NCBI RefSeq assembly: GCF_000250655.1
Contig: NC_016935.1
Coordinates: 6,900,001-6,964,000, forward strand
Direction of reading: 5' to 3'
Length of the DNA stretch: 64,000 bases
Origin: Paenibacillus mucilaginosus 3016
GTDB taxonomy: Bacteria; Bacillota; Bacilli; Paenibacillales; NBRC-103111
Position numbers and translations under genes: made by a program
Notes under the pieces: model-generated
What the model saw: the letters and a program-made list of their open reading frames with translations, nothing else
Databases searched by the model: none
Told to the model about the DNA's origin: nothing
In this document: one piece after another, positions 9,401 through 17,143 of the stretch
Layout of the letters: every line of letters starts with the position of its first letter
Numbering within the stretch: the first letter of the stretch is position 1

Positions 9401-9558
9401 TTATATTGGGTGGTGACGACGACGTACGGAATCGACACCTCCGGGTAGAGTTCCGCCTTCAGCATCGTTGCCGCATAAGTGCCGCCGCCGAACAGCAGCA
9501 CGATAATGATCAATACCGCAGCTACGTTTTTCATCGAAAAATGAGTTAAAAAGTTCAT
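6451..9558 (-). CDS. RND-family efflux permease (AcrB/SwrC type)
   Basis: Proton-driven exporter of 1035 residues in the cytoplasmic membrane. The topology is the RND pattern: one N-terminal membrane helix (about 13-31), a first large extracytoplasmic loop (to about 330), a block of membrane helices with the proton-relay motif GGMAIAVGRVVDDSIVVIENI, a second loop (about 550-830) and a last helix block ending in QLREAGMPVREAL and RPIIMTA. Single-component RND proteins of this type in Bacillus include SwrC (YerP), linked to surfactin and drug tolerance; the substrate here is unknown. AAAGGAG lies seven bases before the ATG. It is divergent from a MerR-family gene whose operator lies between them, so regulation by that MerR protein is likely. 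Ends in an Ala-rich tail. Confidence 0.92.
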   Translation of the reverse strand: MNFLTHFSMKNVAAVLIIIVLLFGGGTYAATMLKAELYPEVSIPYVVVTTQYNAPPKDILDSITKPLEKAVAGLEKIKSLKSVSADGYSSLEIELEHGSNTDDAKRDVEGLIANVKLPKGVEKPKVSTFGMSAIPEYTLAVYGENGMNQQELDKIYKDVILPGFNSIQGIDHIDSIGNQEAVLDLKLDGSAINAYGLTPAEVSRRIQSAILTSPVGSADIQGIDQMVRVKSDLNSIYSLENMKIKTSTGESLLLKNLVKVEAVTESKFFSRMNGQPAIGVILYKTTGTNSVEFTAEADALIASWKAKYPNIEFTSVEKNSDTVKESINGMVKEGGLGAILASVMILIFLRNVRMTFIVLVSIPLSILVTLLIMAPLDISLNIMTLGGMAIAVGRVVDDSIVVIENIYSELVKTHERGESVIRMATAQVASAITSSTLTTVGVFAPIAFVGGQLGDMFRPFAITLSAALLSSLLVAVTVIPMLAKLLVLRSKNLKVHDETHVGPMAGAYLRMLRWSLKHRIKTMLLALLVFVAAMGGTVPFVPFEFMPSSDSDRKISLWLKMPRETSIGSNDQKMLEIEAMMREAKNAAGQPAFTYVQSLIGYGGGNDRVAYRSQINAEASAGTNAKSLLEDMKTQVTAMLPQGSEVGGSIVSVGGGGGGSGTDFSYMLRGDDVNTLIQGAEMVKAKMKEIPEFQDVKDSLEESKKEVEIAVDQNKARMYDLSSGEIIENLYSWLGEEEIGDLKFDNITLTTKISLDNDFKNSVEKIGSLLIPTPTGQTIRLNEVAKLRQTEGPASIPRDNQEQYVRVTAKIESKDKAGVTAKATEMLGALELPPGVNPEVKGVAEDIDREFKNMFMAMGASVFIVYLVMVLAFGNASAPFAILFSLPLAAIGGMLGLLLTGESLNLTSLIGFMMLIGVVVTNAIVLIDRVQQLREAGMPVREALITAAHTRLRPIIMTAGATVIALMPLALGLSKGTIISKGLAVVVIGGLTTSTLLTLLVVPVVYEIIERVKARVFRKKEAAAGAAKVTPAAQP

Positions 9559-9690
9559 TGCTACGCTCCTTTGGTGGGTGTGCTAAAGTGTTAGACGACA
9601 CCCGCCGCATTTCCCCTCCACTTTTCCATGGAATTTACTGTATCTTTATATTTATTTTTCCTCCCGAACAGGAAGCCTTATAATCCTGAG

Positions 9691-9721
9691 TTGACTTTGC
9701 CCTTAGGGCAAGGTGTATACA
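9691..9721 (+). promoter_or_regulatory. MerR-type promoter/operator with 19-bp spacer
   Basis: TTGACT (9691-9696) and TATACA (9716-9721) are 19 bases apart, the over-long spacing typical of MerR-controlled promoters. The spacer carries the inverted repeat CTTTGCCC-TTA-GGGCAAGG (9695-9713). It points toward the merR-family gene, so autoregulation is expected. No separate strong promoter for the exporter was recognised in 9559-9690. Confidence 0.8.
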
Positions 9722-9801
9722 AGAATAGAACCAAGCTTGGTTCCCTGCATAGGCATGTTCGTTCATAGGCAGTTCATTAACAAAGTGAATGGAGGGACAT
9801 C

Positions 9802-10632
9802 TTGCTCTCGATTGGGGAATTCTCGAAGATCTGCGGAGTCTCTGCTAAGACACTTCGGTATTACGATGAAATGGGATTGATTCATCCGGATGAGATTAAC
9901 CCGGAGAACGGGTACCGGTACTATGCGATCGGACAGCTGAAAAAGATGCTCTTCATCAACCGTCTGAAATCCTATCAGTTCTCTCTGGAAGAAATTAAAA
10001 GCGTGCTGGAGCGGGAAGAGGTTCAAGCGGAAGAGCAGCTCTATTATGCGCTTACCCGCAAGAGAAAGGAGCTCCGGGAGAAGCTGAACGGCTTGGAATG
10101 CACCCTCCATCAGATCAGCAGGGATATTGGCCGTATGGAGGAGAACATCCCTCTGATGTCCTACCTGGACCATATCGAAGTGCAGCTTGTTGCGGCGAAG
10201 CCGGTCCGTATGCTTTCTACGCGCCGGATGATGAGCAGGGAGGACTATGCAGGGGGATATGAAACGTTCTTCAGCAGGCTGTATGAAAGAATTGCCGTGG
10301 AAAAGCTCACGCTGGCGGGTACGCCCTTGACGATGTATCACAGCCCTGAATACGATCCGGCCGGCAATGACACTGAGTTTGCCATCCCGATTGAGGAGCA
10401 TGTTCAGGGGACGAGAGTGCTGCCCGGCGGCCTCTGTGCACAGGCCGTTCACAAAGGCGCCTATTCCGGATTAACGTCGGTGTATGCCAGGCTGAGGGAA
10501 TGGGTCGAACTGGAAGGCTATGAAATGGCGGACTCGCCGTATGAAGTCTATGTCACCGCCCCCCATCAAACCGCCGCTCCGGAGGATCTGGTTACCGAGG
10601 TGTATTTTCCGGTGAAGAAAACGTCCATCTGA
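9802..10632 (+). CDS. MerR-family regulator with GyrI-like effector domain
   Basis: A 276-residue transcription factor. The N-terminal winged helix begins SIGEFSKICGVSAKTLRYYDEMGL and continues with GYRYY, the MerR signature; a coiled-coil dimerisation helix follows (about 75-120). Residues about 125-276 form a GyrI-like/SRPBCC-type ligand-binding domain (ending in EDLVTEVYFPVKK), as in BmrR/BltR multidrug sensors. Translation starts at TTG 9802 behind GGAGGG. Its own promoter carries the 19-bp-spacer operator described above, and the divergent RND exporter is the obvious target. The inducer cannot be read from sequence. Confidence 0.9.
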   Translation: MLSIGEFSKICGVSAKTLRYYDEMGLIHPDEINPENGYRYYAIGQLKKMLFINRLKSYQFSLEEIKSVLEREEVQAEEQLYYALTRKRKELREKLNGLECTLHQISRDIGRMEENIPLMSYLDHIEVQLVAAKPVRMLSTRRMMSREDYAGGYETFFSRLYERIAVEKLTLAGTPLTMYHSPEYDPAGNDTEFAIPIEEHVQGTRVLPGGLCAQAVHKGAYSGLTSVYARLREWVELEGYEMADSPYEVYVTAPHQTAAPEDLVTEVYFPVKKTSI

Positions 10633-10639
10633 ACATGTC

Positions 10640-10709
10640 CAATGGGAGGTTCATCACAATGGGAGGTTTATCATAATGAGAGGTTCGATCACAATGGGAG
10701 GTTCGATCA
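10640..10709 (+). repeat. Four tandem 17-18 bp repeats carrying Shine-Dalgarno-like motifs
   Basis: The unit CAATGGGAGGTTCgATCA is present four times in a row (10640-10656, 10657-10673, 10674-10691, 10692-10709, small variations; the third has GAGAGG). Each unit holds a GGGAGG/GAGAGG ribosome-site motif and an ATG-like triplet. The last copy is the actual ribosome binding site of the serine hydrolase gene at 10709. Confidence 0.85.
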
Positions 10710-11731
10710 TGAACAGAAACGATGCACACGCGGCGGAGTGGCAGGCCGCGGATCCGGCAGCCTTGAATATGGACCCCGACAAGCTCGCCGGGCTTGATCT
10801 TCTGATCCCCTCCGAGTACGGCAATATCCATGGCATAGTGATTGTAAAAAATGGATATATAGCTTATGAACGGTATGATCACGGCTGTGGCCCGGAGGAT
10901 GCGCATCATATGACATCAGTGACCAAGAGCATCCTGTCCGCCCTCATCGGTATGGCCATCGATGACGGATCGATCCAACATGTGGACCAGAAGGTGCTGG
11001 ATTTTTTCCCCGAGTATGTTCCGGATGCTGCGGATGAGCTGAAACGGGACATCACGCTGCGCCACCTTCTCACGATGACGGCTCCCTATCCGTTCGAAGA
11101 ATGGCACGAACCGCTGGAGCAGATGTGCAGACAGCCGGACTGGGTGAAGTATGCTCTGGATCTGCTGGGCCGCGGAGGAAGGATCGGGGCCTTCCAGTAC
11201 TCCACCGCCGGGGCGCACCTGCTGTCAGCCATCATCTCCCGCAGCACAGGAAGAAGTGCCCGCGAGTTCGCCAATGAACGCTTATTTCACCCCCTGGGCA
11301 TGAGGAGCATCCCCGATTACGACATGAAGTCATTCGGATTTGATGATTTATTCGGGCACGGGGTCAGAGGATGGGTGAAGGACCCCGGCCATCACTCCGC
11401 GGGAGGATGGGGACTTACGCTTACTCCGCGGGATATGGCGCGCTTTGGTCTTCTCTATCTGAACCGCGGCATGTGGAACCATCGTCAAGTCATTCCGGAG
11501 ACCTGGATTGCCGAATCCACAGCGCCGAATCCCAATAACTACGGCTACCTCTGGTGGCTGCATGAAGAAAACGGCATGAGGGCCTACTCGGCCTTGGGTG
11601 ACGGCGGGAATCTCATTTGCTGCGTTCCGGAGAAAAACCTCGTCGCCGCCATAGCCTCCGCATTCATCCCTCATTCCCGCGACCGCTGGACATTGATGAA
11701 GGAGCACATCCTCCCGGCTGCATTAGACTAA
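10709..11731 (+). CDS. Serine hydrolase, class C beta-lactamase fold
   Basis: A 340-residue protein of the beta-lactamase/EstB/D-aminopeptidase superfamily. The nucleophile motif SVTK (in MTSVTKSILSALIG, near residue 70) and the second catalytic tyrosine motif YSTAGAHL (YxN position altered to YST) are visible; HSAGGWGLTLTPRD near residue 220 is the third conserved block. No signal peptide is evident, so it is probably cytoplasmic, and the physiological substrate (ester, amide or peptide) is unknown. The start at 10709 was preferred to the upstream in-frame ATG 10676 because the latter would translate the repeat array. It follows the MerR gene by 76 bases and may be cotranscribed with it. Confidence 0.85.
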   Translation: MNRNDAHAAEWQAADPAALNMDPDKLAGLDLLIPSEYGNIHGIVIVKNGYIAYERYDHGCGPEDAHHMTSVTKSILSALIGMAIDDGSIQHVDQKVLDFFPEYVPDAADELKRDITLRHLLTMTAPYPFEEWHEPLEQMCRQPDWVKYALDLLGRGGRIGAFQYSTAGAHLLSAIISRSTGRSAREFANERLFHPLGMRSIPDYDMKSFGFDDLFGHGVRGWVKDPGHHSAGGWGLTLTPRDMARFGLLYLNRGMWNHRQVIPETWIAESTAPNPNNYGYLWWLHEENGMRAYSALGDGGNLICCVPEKNLVAAIASAFIPHSRDRWTLMKEHILPAALD

Positions 11732-11790
11732 GCTTCGTGCCACCGGGTCCGGAGCTGGAGCAGGCTCTCCTTTGATGATAGTTCAAAGAA

Positions 11791-11816
11791 AAAGGGCGCC
11801 CTCCCCGGCGCCCTTT
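11791..11816. terminator. Terminator after the serine hydrolase gene
   Basis: A perfect 10-bp stem AAAGGGCGCC / GGCGCCCTTT with a six-base loop (CTCCCC), preceded by an A run, about 60 bases after the stop codon. Confidence 0.85.
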
Positions 11817-11971
11817 CCTCCAGCCGCTTTGGGCTGCACCCGTCCTCCGCACTCCCTGCCCCGGCCGAGACCTCCCGCTCTTCTGCTGCCATTTACATTC
11901 CCTCCCTAAGATTGGCATAATGATAAGGCAGCGTATCCTTTATCTGCCTGCCCAAAGGAGGGAATAAACTC

Positions 11972-12361
11972 ATGCGCGATACTGAAACCTGTGTTCCGAC
12001 CGGCGTAAAGCTCCCAGACACCGGCTTTGGATACACGCTGTCCTTAATCGGCGGCAAATATAAAATGATCATCCTGTATTGGCTGTCTGAGAATAAAGTG
12101 ATGCGGTTCAATGAGCTGAAGCGGTCGATCGGCACCATTTCCTTCAAATCGCTGAGCGTCATGTTAAAAGAGCTCGAGGCCGACGGCCTGATCCTGCGCC
12201 GGGAATTCCCGCAGATCCCCCCGAAGGTCGAATATTCCTTGTCCGAACGCGGCCTGTCTCTCCTTCCGGTGCTGCATATGATGTGCGAATGGGGGGAGAA
12301 GAACGGTTTGCCGGCTTCGGGCGATGCGGAGCGTCCGCTGCCCGCTACAGGCTATCAATGA
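11972..12361 (+). CDS. HxlR-family winged-helix regulator
   Basis: A 129-residue DNA-binding protein of the HxlR/YodB group (often redox or electrophile sensors). It shows the family core LSLIGGKYKMIILYWL, the recognition region RFNELKRSIGTISFKSLSVML and the wing KVEYSLSERG. A cysteine sits at residue 7 (ETCVP), the position of the redox cysteine in YodB-type proteins, and another near residue 108. AAAGGAGGG lies ten bases before ATG. It converges on an NAD(P)H oxidoreductase gene with a 17-bp 3' overlap; that pairing and the operator upstream of the oxidoreductase make it the likely regulator. Confidence 0.9.
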   Translation: MRDTETCVPTGVKLPDTGFGYTLSLIGGKYKMIILYWLSENKVMRFNELKRSIGTISFKSLSVMLKELEADGLILRREFPQIPPKVEYSLSERGLSLLPVLHMMCEWGEKNGLPASGDAERPLPATGYQ

Positions 12362-12908
12362 AGCGCAAATAAGCTTGTGCGCTCTGGTCTAACAAGCCCT
12401 CCGGCGTCTCTATCCCGGTACCGGGTTCATTCGCGCCGGGCTTCTCTTCGGTGCCGTAGAAGGCAAAGAACGAACGATAGTCCGCACCGCAGTAAAGGAA
12501 GGTCGTTTCAAAAGGAGCCAGCAGCTGCCCGAGGGTATAGCGGTATCTGCCCTCCTCCCTGTAATCTTCTTTTTTAATTCCGGCGGATACCGCCAGCGCC
12601 GCTTTGCGGTTCTTTAATTTATCGCCTTTGGAGCCGTACGCCCAGCCATAGGCCAACACTTCGTCAAGCCATGTTTTGAGAAGCGGCGGACAGTTGAACC
12701 AATATACAGGGAACTGCAGCACCAGATTACCATGAGCTTCAACCAGTTGCTGCTCCTGGGCTGCATTGATGATCCCGTCGGGATAAGTCTTGTGCAGCTC
12801 GTGCACCGTATACTTGTCCGGATGCTTGCGGAGTTCTTCTATCCACCGCTTGTTGATGACGGACGTTTCCAGGTTTGGGTGGGTAACGATTACCAGCGTT
12901 TTCTTCAC
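12345..12908 (-). CDS. NAD(P)H-dependent oxidoreductase, flavodoxin-like fold
   Basis: Probable FMN quinone reductase of the KefF/MdaB/YrkL group, 187 residues. The N-terminal flavodoxin strand KKTLVIVTHPNLETSVIN binds the cofactor phosphate; LQFPVYWFNCPPLLKTWLDEVL and GWAYGSKG are the family blocks near the flavin. The start is GTG 12908, with GGAGG eight bases upstream; the more upstream ATG 12926 overlaps that ribosome site and is not used in this reading. The 3' end overlaps the HxlR gene on the other strand. Such enzymes detoxify quinones and are commonly induced through HxlR regulators. The promoter region holds the shared operator described separately. Confidence 0.88.
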   Translation of the reverse strand: MKKTLVIVTHPNLETSVINKRWIEELRKHPDKYTVHELHKTYPDGIINAAQEQQLVEAHGNLVLQFPVYWFNCPPLLKTWLDEVLAYGWAYGSKGDKLKNRKAALAVSAGIKKEDYREEGRYRYTLGQLLAPFETTFLYCGADYRSFFAFYGTEEKPGANEPGTGIETPEGLLDQSAQAYLRFIDSL

Positions 12909-12944
12909 GATGTGGTCCTCCCTCATATCTTTATTTCTGTTTTG

Positions 12945-13001
12945 AGTATAAAGACTGCGCCGCGAAGAGGTAAGTACGCACTTTTGGTTCAGGTACTTAC
13001 C
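12945..13001 (-). promoter_or_regulatory. Promoter and HxlR-type operator of the oxidoreductase gene
   Basis: On the minus strand TATACT (12950-12945) sits 17 bases after TTACCT (12973-12968). A perfect 9-bp inverted repeat, GGTAAGTAC at 12969-12977 and GTACTTACC at 12993-13001, covers the -35 region. The core GAACCAAAAGTGCGTACT (minus strand) recurs almost unchanged upstream of the second oxidoreductase gene at 28661-28679. Confidence 0.7.
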
Positions 13002-13026
13002 TTAGGGAGAGTGTCCTGTTCAAAAA

Positions 13027-13073
13027 AAGGACTGTTCCGTAAGTCATCCCCGATGACTTACGGAACAGTCCTT
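13027..13073. terminator. Long perfect terminator hairpin
   Basis: A perfect 22-bp stem (AAGGACTGTTCCGTAAGTCATC and its complement) around a three-base loop, with an A run on the left. On the minus strand it terminates the copper lipoprotein gene, whose stop codon is about 45 bases away. Confidence 0.85.
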
Positions 13074-13118
13074 CCGGGCGGCCCACAGGCACGCCCCTTT
13101 TATTCAATGATCCTCGCC

Positions 13119-13988
13119 TTACGGCACCTTCACGACAAAAGGTACAATAAACGTCTTGCCCCCCTGCTGGAACTGGCCCCAGATCTTGTAGATCCCGCTC
13201 TTCGGGAACGTGGTCATGAACTGGGCTTCCGGCCCCTTCGCCTTCTCATCCATCGGGTGCACGTGCAGGTACTGCTCGGCGGCTTCGTCCAGGATGACCA
13301 CATGGCCTACCGCCCCGAGGTAGGGCTCCAGGTTCTCAATCGGCTTCTTCGTCGCGGCGTCGGAGAGGTGGTACGTCAGCATCACTTCCTTGCCCGCGGC
13401 CAGGCCGTCGATCTGAAGGGAGATCTCCTTGCCGTCCACAACCTTCGTCAGCTTGCTCTCCGGCTCGGGTGCCTTGGCGGCCGGCGCGCCGCCTCCCACC
13501 TGGATCCACTCACTCTTGGTTGTCGCGGTGCTGCCGGTCGGCACGTAGTCGGCGAACAGCTTATACGCCCCGCCTGCCGGCAGCTTCGTCGTGATCTCAA
13601 ACACGCCCTTGCCCTTGTACTCCGGGTGGATGTGGTCGAAGTAGGACAGGTCCTTGCTCACGGCAATGAGATGAAGCTGCTTCTCATGGTTCAGGTCGAA
13701 CTTCTCCACCGGCTGGCCCTTGTCGTCCTGAATCTGAATCGACACCGACGTGTCCTGGCCCGCCTGCGGCTGAGCCGGGTTCATCTTCCAGACCGCCTTC
13801 GTGGACAGCTCCGTCTTCGCTTCGCCGCCGTGTCCGGCATGCTCATCCTTCTGCCCCGCGGCCGGCGTCTCCTGATGCTGGCCGTGTCCTTCGTGTCCGG
13901 CCGCACCGCCCGTGCCGCCGTTCTTGTTTGCGCCGCAGCCCGCCAGCACCAGAGACAGCACGGCCAGCGTAACGATCCACTTCTTCAT
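13119..13988 (-). CDS. His-rich lipoprotein with FixH/YtkA-like domains, copper-associated
   Basis: A 289-residue secreted lipoprotein. The N-terminus has a classic lipobox (VLSLVLAGC, Cys about 18). Right after it is a His/Gly-rich stretch with HEGHGQH and EHAGHGG, a plausible metal-binding region. Two beta-sandwich segments follow, with LHLIAVSKDLSYFDHIHPEY near residue 110 and GHVVILDEAAEQYLHVHP near 235; the repeated HLIVVS..DHIHP-type pattern resembles YtkA/FixH-like proteins. It lies directly downstream of copA on the same strand, 77 bases away, so a role in copper binding or delivery at the cell surface is likely but inferred from context. GGAAGGAG precedes the ATG. Confidence 0.75.
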   Translation of the reverse strand: MKKWIVTLAVLSLVLAGCGANKNGGTGGAAGHEGHGQHQETPAAGQKDEHAGHGGEAKTELSTKAVWKMNPAQPQAGQDTSVSIQIQDDKGQPVEKFDLNHEKQLHLIAVSKDLSYFDHIHPEYKGKGVFEITTKLPAGGAYKLFADYVPTGSTATTKSEWIQVGGGAPAAKAPEPESKLTKVVDGKEISLQIDGLAAGKEVMLTYHLSDAATKKPIENLEPYLGAVGHVVILDEAAEQYLHVHPMDEKAKGPEAQFMTTFPKSGIYKIWGQFQQGGKTFIVPFVVKVP

Positions 13989-14065
13989 CGCAACCTACTC
14001 CTTCCGAATCTTGCGCCAATTGATAACTTCATCTTATTCCCGATTATAGCTTCATCCTATCCCAA

Positions 14066-16495
14066 TTATAGCTTCACCCGCTGCAGTCTCAGCGCGTTGA
14101 GCACCACCGATACGGAGCTGAGCGCCATCGCAGCTCCGGCCAGCCATGGGGCCAGAAAGCCCGCTGCGGCCACAGGAATGCCTATCACGTTGTAAGCCAG
14201 CGCCCAGAACAGATTCTGCTTGATGTTCGCCATCGTCCTGCGGCTCATCGCGATCGCATCCGGAATGCTGTTCAGGTCGCCGCGCATCAGCGTCACGTCC
14301 GCGGCTTCCATCGCCACATCCGTCCCGGTGCCGACCGCCATTCCGATGTCGGCCGTAGCCAGCGCCGGGGCATCGTTGATGCCGTCGCCGACCATCGCTA
14401 CCTTCTTGCCCGCCTCCTGCAGCTTCTTCACCTCGGCCGCCTTGCCTTCCGGCAGCACTTCGGCCAGCACACGGTCGATGCCCACCTGGGCCGCGATCGC
14501 CTTCGCCGTCCGTTCGTTGTCTCCTGTGATCATGATGACCTCGATGCCGAGCGCCTTCAAGCGGCTGACCGCTTCCTTGGATGTCTCCTTGATCGTGTCC
14601 GCCACCGCCACCATCCCGGCATACTGACCGTCCACGGCCGCCAGCATGGCGGTTTTGCCTGCCGATTCGAGCCCGCTCATCGCCGGCAGCGCCGTCTCGG
14701 CATTCACACCGTATTGCACCATCAGCTTCCTCGTACCTACGAGCCACTCCCGGCCCTCCACGACAGCCCGGATCCCGTAGCCCGGAATCGCTTCGAACGC
14801 CTCGACTTCAGGCAGGGCGATCCCCTTCTCCTTGATCCCGGCCACAATCGCTTCCGCCAGCGGGTGCTCCGAGCTGCGCTCCGCCGCGCCGATACCGCGG
14901 AGGAAGGCCGCTTCGTCCATCCCCTCAGCCGCCAGAACGTCCGTCAGCTCCGGCTTGCCTTTGGTCACCGTGCCCGTCTTGTCGAGCACGATGGCGTCGA
15001 TCCGGTGCGTGGCCTCAAGGTGCTCGCCCCCCTTGAAGAGGATGCCGAGCTCAGCCGCCCGGCCGGAGCCGGCCATAATCGACGTGGGTGTCGCCAAGCC
15101 AAGGGCGCATGGGCACGCAATCACGAGTACCGCGATGGCCTTCTCGAGGCCGCTCGCAAAGTCGCCTGGCTCGACGATGAAGTACCAGACCAGGAACGTA
15201 ACGAGGGCAATGCCCACTACGATAGGGACAAAAATACCGGAAATCACGTCGGCCACCCGCTGGATCGGAGCCTTGGAACCCTGTGCTTCTTCGACCACCT
15301 TGATAATCTGGGCCAGGGCGGTTTCCCGACCGACCTTCGTCGCCTGAATCTTCAGCATGCCGTTCTTGTTGATCGTCGCCCCGATGACGGCGTCGCCCGC
15401 TTGTTTGCCCACCGGAAGGCTCTCGCCGGTCAGCATCGATTCGTCCACGGAGGATACGCCTTCCACGACAACCCCGTCCACCGGCACCTTTTCACCCGGC
15501 TTCACAATGAGGATCTCGCCTGTGAGCACATCCTCCACCGGAATGCTCATCTCCTGGCCGTCCCGGATGACCAGCGCGGTCTTCGCCTGCAGCCCCATCA
15601 GCGTCTTGATCGCCTCGGAGGAGCGGCCCTTCGCCAGCATCTCGAACAGCTTGCCGAGCAGGATCAGGGTGATCAGCACGGAGCTCGTTTCGTAATAGAG
15701 CTGAACCTCGTGGTGACCATGCCCGCCGAGCGATTGAACCGTCAGGTACAGGCTGTAAAAGTAAGCCGCCGACGTGCCGAGCGCTACCAGCACATCCATG
15801 TTCGCGCTGCCGTTGCGAAGCGCCTTGTAGGCGCCGACATAGAAATGCTTGCCGATGATGAACTGCACCGGAGTGGCCAGAGCCAGCTGGAACCACGGGT
15901 TCATGAAGATCTCGGGCAGCCAGATGAAGGAGGTGAAGGAGAAGTGGCTGACCATCGCCCACAGCAGCGGAAAGGACAGAACAGCGGACACCAGCAGCTT
16001 CACCTTCTGATCGCGGATCTCCTTCTGACGGTGATCTCCCGCTTCCTGCAGCTCCTGCTTCGGAGCCGCCTTGTAGCCGAGCTTCTCCACCTTCTTCATC
16101 ATCTCGGCCGGGCTCACCTGGCCCGCGATATATTCCACCTGGGCGGTCTCGAGGGCAAAGTTCACGGTCGCCTTCGTGACCCCGTCCAGCTTGTTCAGGC
16201 CCTTCTCGATACGGGCAGCACACGCGGCGCAGGTCATCCCGCTGATCTGCAGCTCCAGCTTCTCTTTGACCGTATCGTAGCCGAGCGCCCGGATCTTCTG
16301 CTCGATCGCCTCCGTGCCTACCTTGGCCGGATCATAAGCGACCGAGGCCTGCTCCATCGCAAAATTGACGGTGGCATTCGATACGCCCTCGAGCTTGTTC
16401 AGCCCCTTCTCGATCCGGACCGCACACGCGGCACAGGTCATTCCCGATATCTTCAACGTGGTCTGCTCCTGTTCGAGCAGCTGCTCATTAGCCAT
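14066..16495 (-). CDS. copA: Copper-exporting P1B-type ATPase CopA
   Basis: Pumps Cu(I) out of the cytoplasm using ATP; 809 residues, normal length for a two-domain CopA. Two heavy-metal-associated domains carry [12 protein letters not shown] (near residue 18) and [12 protein letters not shown] (near 86). The membrane metal site CPC is in [13 protein letters not shown]. The phosphorylation motif DKTGTVTKG, the [10 protein letters not shown] nucleotide-binding histidine and [16 protein letters not shown] are all present. The start at 16495 has GGAGG seven bases before it. A CsoR-type palindrome lies 22 bases upstream, and the separate chaperone gene copZ upstream has its own terminator, so copA has its own promoter under the same control. 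Confidence 0.97.
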   Translation of the reverse strand: MANEQLLEQEQTTLKISGMTCAACAVRIEKGLNKLEGVSNATVNFAMEQASVAYDPAKVGTEAIEQKIRALGYDTVKEKLELQISGMTCAACAARIEKGLNKLDGVTKATVNFALETAQVEYIAGQVSPAEMMKKVEKLGYKAAPKQELQEAGDHRQKEIRDQKVKLLVSAVLSFPLLWAMVSHFSFTSFIWLPEIFMNPWFQLALATPVQFIIGKHFYVGAYKALRNGSANMDVLVALGTSAAYFYSLYLTVQSLGGHGHHEVQLYYETSSVLITLILLGKLFEMLAKGRSSEAIKTLMGLQAKTALVIRDGQEMSIPVEDVLTGEILIVKPGEKVPVDGVVVEGVSSVDESMLTGESLPVGKQAGDAVIGATINKNGMLKIQATKVGRETALAQIIKVVEEAQGSKAPIQRVADVISGIFVPIVVGIALVTFLVWYFIVEPGDFASGLEKAIAVLVIACPCALGLATPTSIMAGSGRAAELGILFKGGEHLEATHRIDAIVLDKTGTVTKGKPELTDVLAAEGMDEAAFLRGIGAAERSSEHPLAEAIVAGIKEKGIALPEVEAFEAIPGYGIRAVVEGREWLVGTRKLMVQYGVNAETALPAMSGLESAGKTAMLAAVDGQYAGMVAVADTIKETSKEAVSRLKALGIEVIMITGDNERTAKAIAAQVGIDRVLAEVLPEGKAAEVKKLQEAGKKVAMVGDGINDAPALATADIGMAVGTGTDVAMEAADVTLMRGDLNSIPDAIAMSRRTMANIKQNLFWALAYNVIGIPVAAAGFLAPWLAGAAMALSSVSVVLNALRLQRVKL

Positions 16496-16516
16496 GGGTC
16501 ATTCCTCCGTCCATCA

Positions 16517-16533
16517 ATACCCCCATAGGGTAT
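16517..16533. promoter_or_regulatory. CsoR-type operator upstream of copA
   Basis: ATACCC-N5-GGGTAT, a perfect 6-bp inverted repeat of 17 bases in total. CsoR copper sensors bind GC-rich palindromes of this kind in front of copZ/copA genes. The same arrangement occurs upstream of copZ at 16914. Confidence 0.75.
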
Positions 16534-16542
16534 ATAAAAGTT

Positions 16543-16577
16543 CAAAAAAAAGGAACTGCCGGGGGACCGGCGCTTCC
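16543..16577 (-). terminator. Terminator after copZ
   Basis: On the minus strand GGAAGCGCCGG pairs with CCGGCAGTTCC (one or two mismatches) around a short C-rich loop and is followed by seven T. It separates copZ from copA. Confidence 0.7.
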
Positions 16578-16603
16578 TCTGCCGTGCAGTCCCCCTTCCT
16601 TGC

Positions 16604-16804
16604 TTACACTACATCGTAGCCTTGATCTTCAATGGCTTCCTTGATCTGCTCCAGCTTCAGTTTGCCCTCATCGTATTGAACGGATACCGAGCCGGACGCC
16701 AGATCCACCTTGCCGGTCGCGCCCACTTCCTTCAGTGCGCCTTCAACGGCGCGGACACAGTGATCGCAGGACATGCCTTCCACTTTCAGTTGAACGTTTT
16801 GCAT
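16604..16804 (-). CDS. copZ: Copper chaperone CopZ
   Basis: A 66-residue heavy-metal-associated domain protein that carries Cu(I) to CopA. The metal-binding motif GMSCDHC lies at residues 10-16, and the ferredoxin-like fold is complete to the end (EAIEDQGYDVV). ATG 16804 was chosen because GGGAGG precedes it; a TTG codon immediately before is less likely. The gene ends in its own terminator and is followed by copA. A CsoR-type palindrome lies about 110 bases upstream. Confidence 0.95.
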   Translation of the reverse strand: MQNVQLKVEGMSCDHCVRAVEGALKEVGATGKVDLASGSVSVQYDEGKLKLEQIKEAIEDQGYDVV

Positions 16805-16913
16805 CAAAATCAGCCTCCCAGGTATCGTTTGATATGATTATGATCCTATATTCCTCATTCGGTCCGTTTCAGGGGTTCGACCCCCGATAGGATTCCCACA
16901 AACCCATAATACC

Positions 16914-16930
16914 ATACCCCCCGTGGGTAT
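16914..16930. promoter_or_regulatory. CsoR-type operator upstream of copZ
   Basis: ATACCC-N5-GGGTAT, identical in its arms to the operator in front of copA. No csoR gene lies in the window. The remainder of 16805-17089 holds no convincing gene; a 76-codon minus-strand frame there shows no family features. Confidence 0.75.
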
Positions 16931-17089
16931 TTCAAGCCCTTTTTGCTCCTCTCCTATATAAAAAAGAAACCGCGCCACTCCACCAGGTAACTTCATCAGC
17001 AGCGCCGTATGCGCCTGCTGGTACCCTATCCGGACCATGAACGGAAACCTGCCGGCCCAAGGCTGCATACTTCACAGCCTGCCGAAACG

Positions 17090-17138
17090 GCAAAAGCCGC
17101 AGGAGTCCACCATGGACCCCCTGCGGCTCTTTGCCGGT
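17090..17138. terminator. Terminator after the arginase-like gene
   Basis: A long stem, CGGCAAAAGCCGCAGG-GTCC pairing with GGAC-CCTGCGGCTCTTTGCCG with few mismatches, around ACCAT. It lies just beyond the stop codon of the minus-strand arginase paralogue. Confidence 0.75.
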
Positions 17139-17143
17139 ACAGC

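Noticed and set aside
12732-14195. 487-codon plus-strand ORF over the oxidoreductase and copper lipoprotein genes
   Set aside because: Antisense to genes with clear family motifs; composition is that of a shadow frame.
14714-16528. 604-codon plus-strand ORF opposite copA
   Set aside because: Antisense to a complete CopA; no domain recognised.
16838-17068. 76-codon minus-strand ORF upstream of copZ
   Set aside because: It covers the CsoR-type operator and has no ribosome site or family features.
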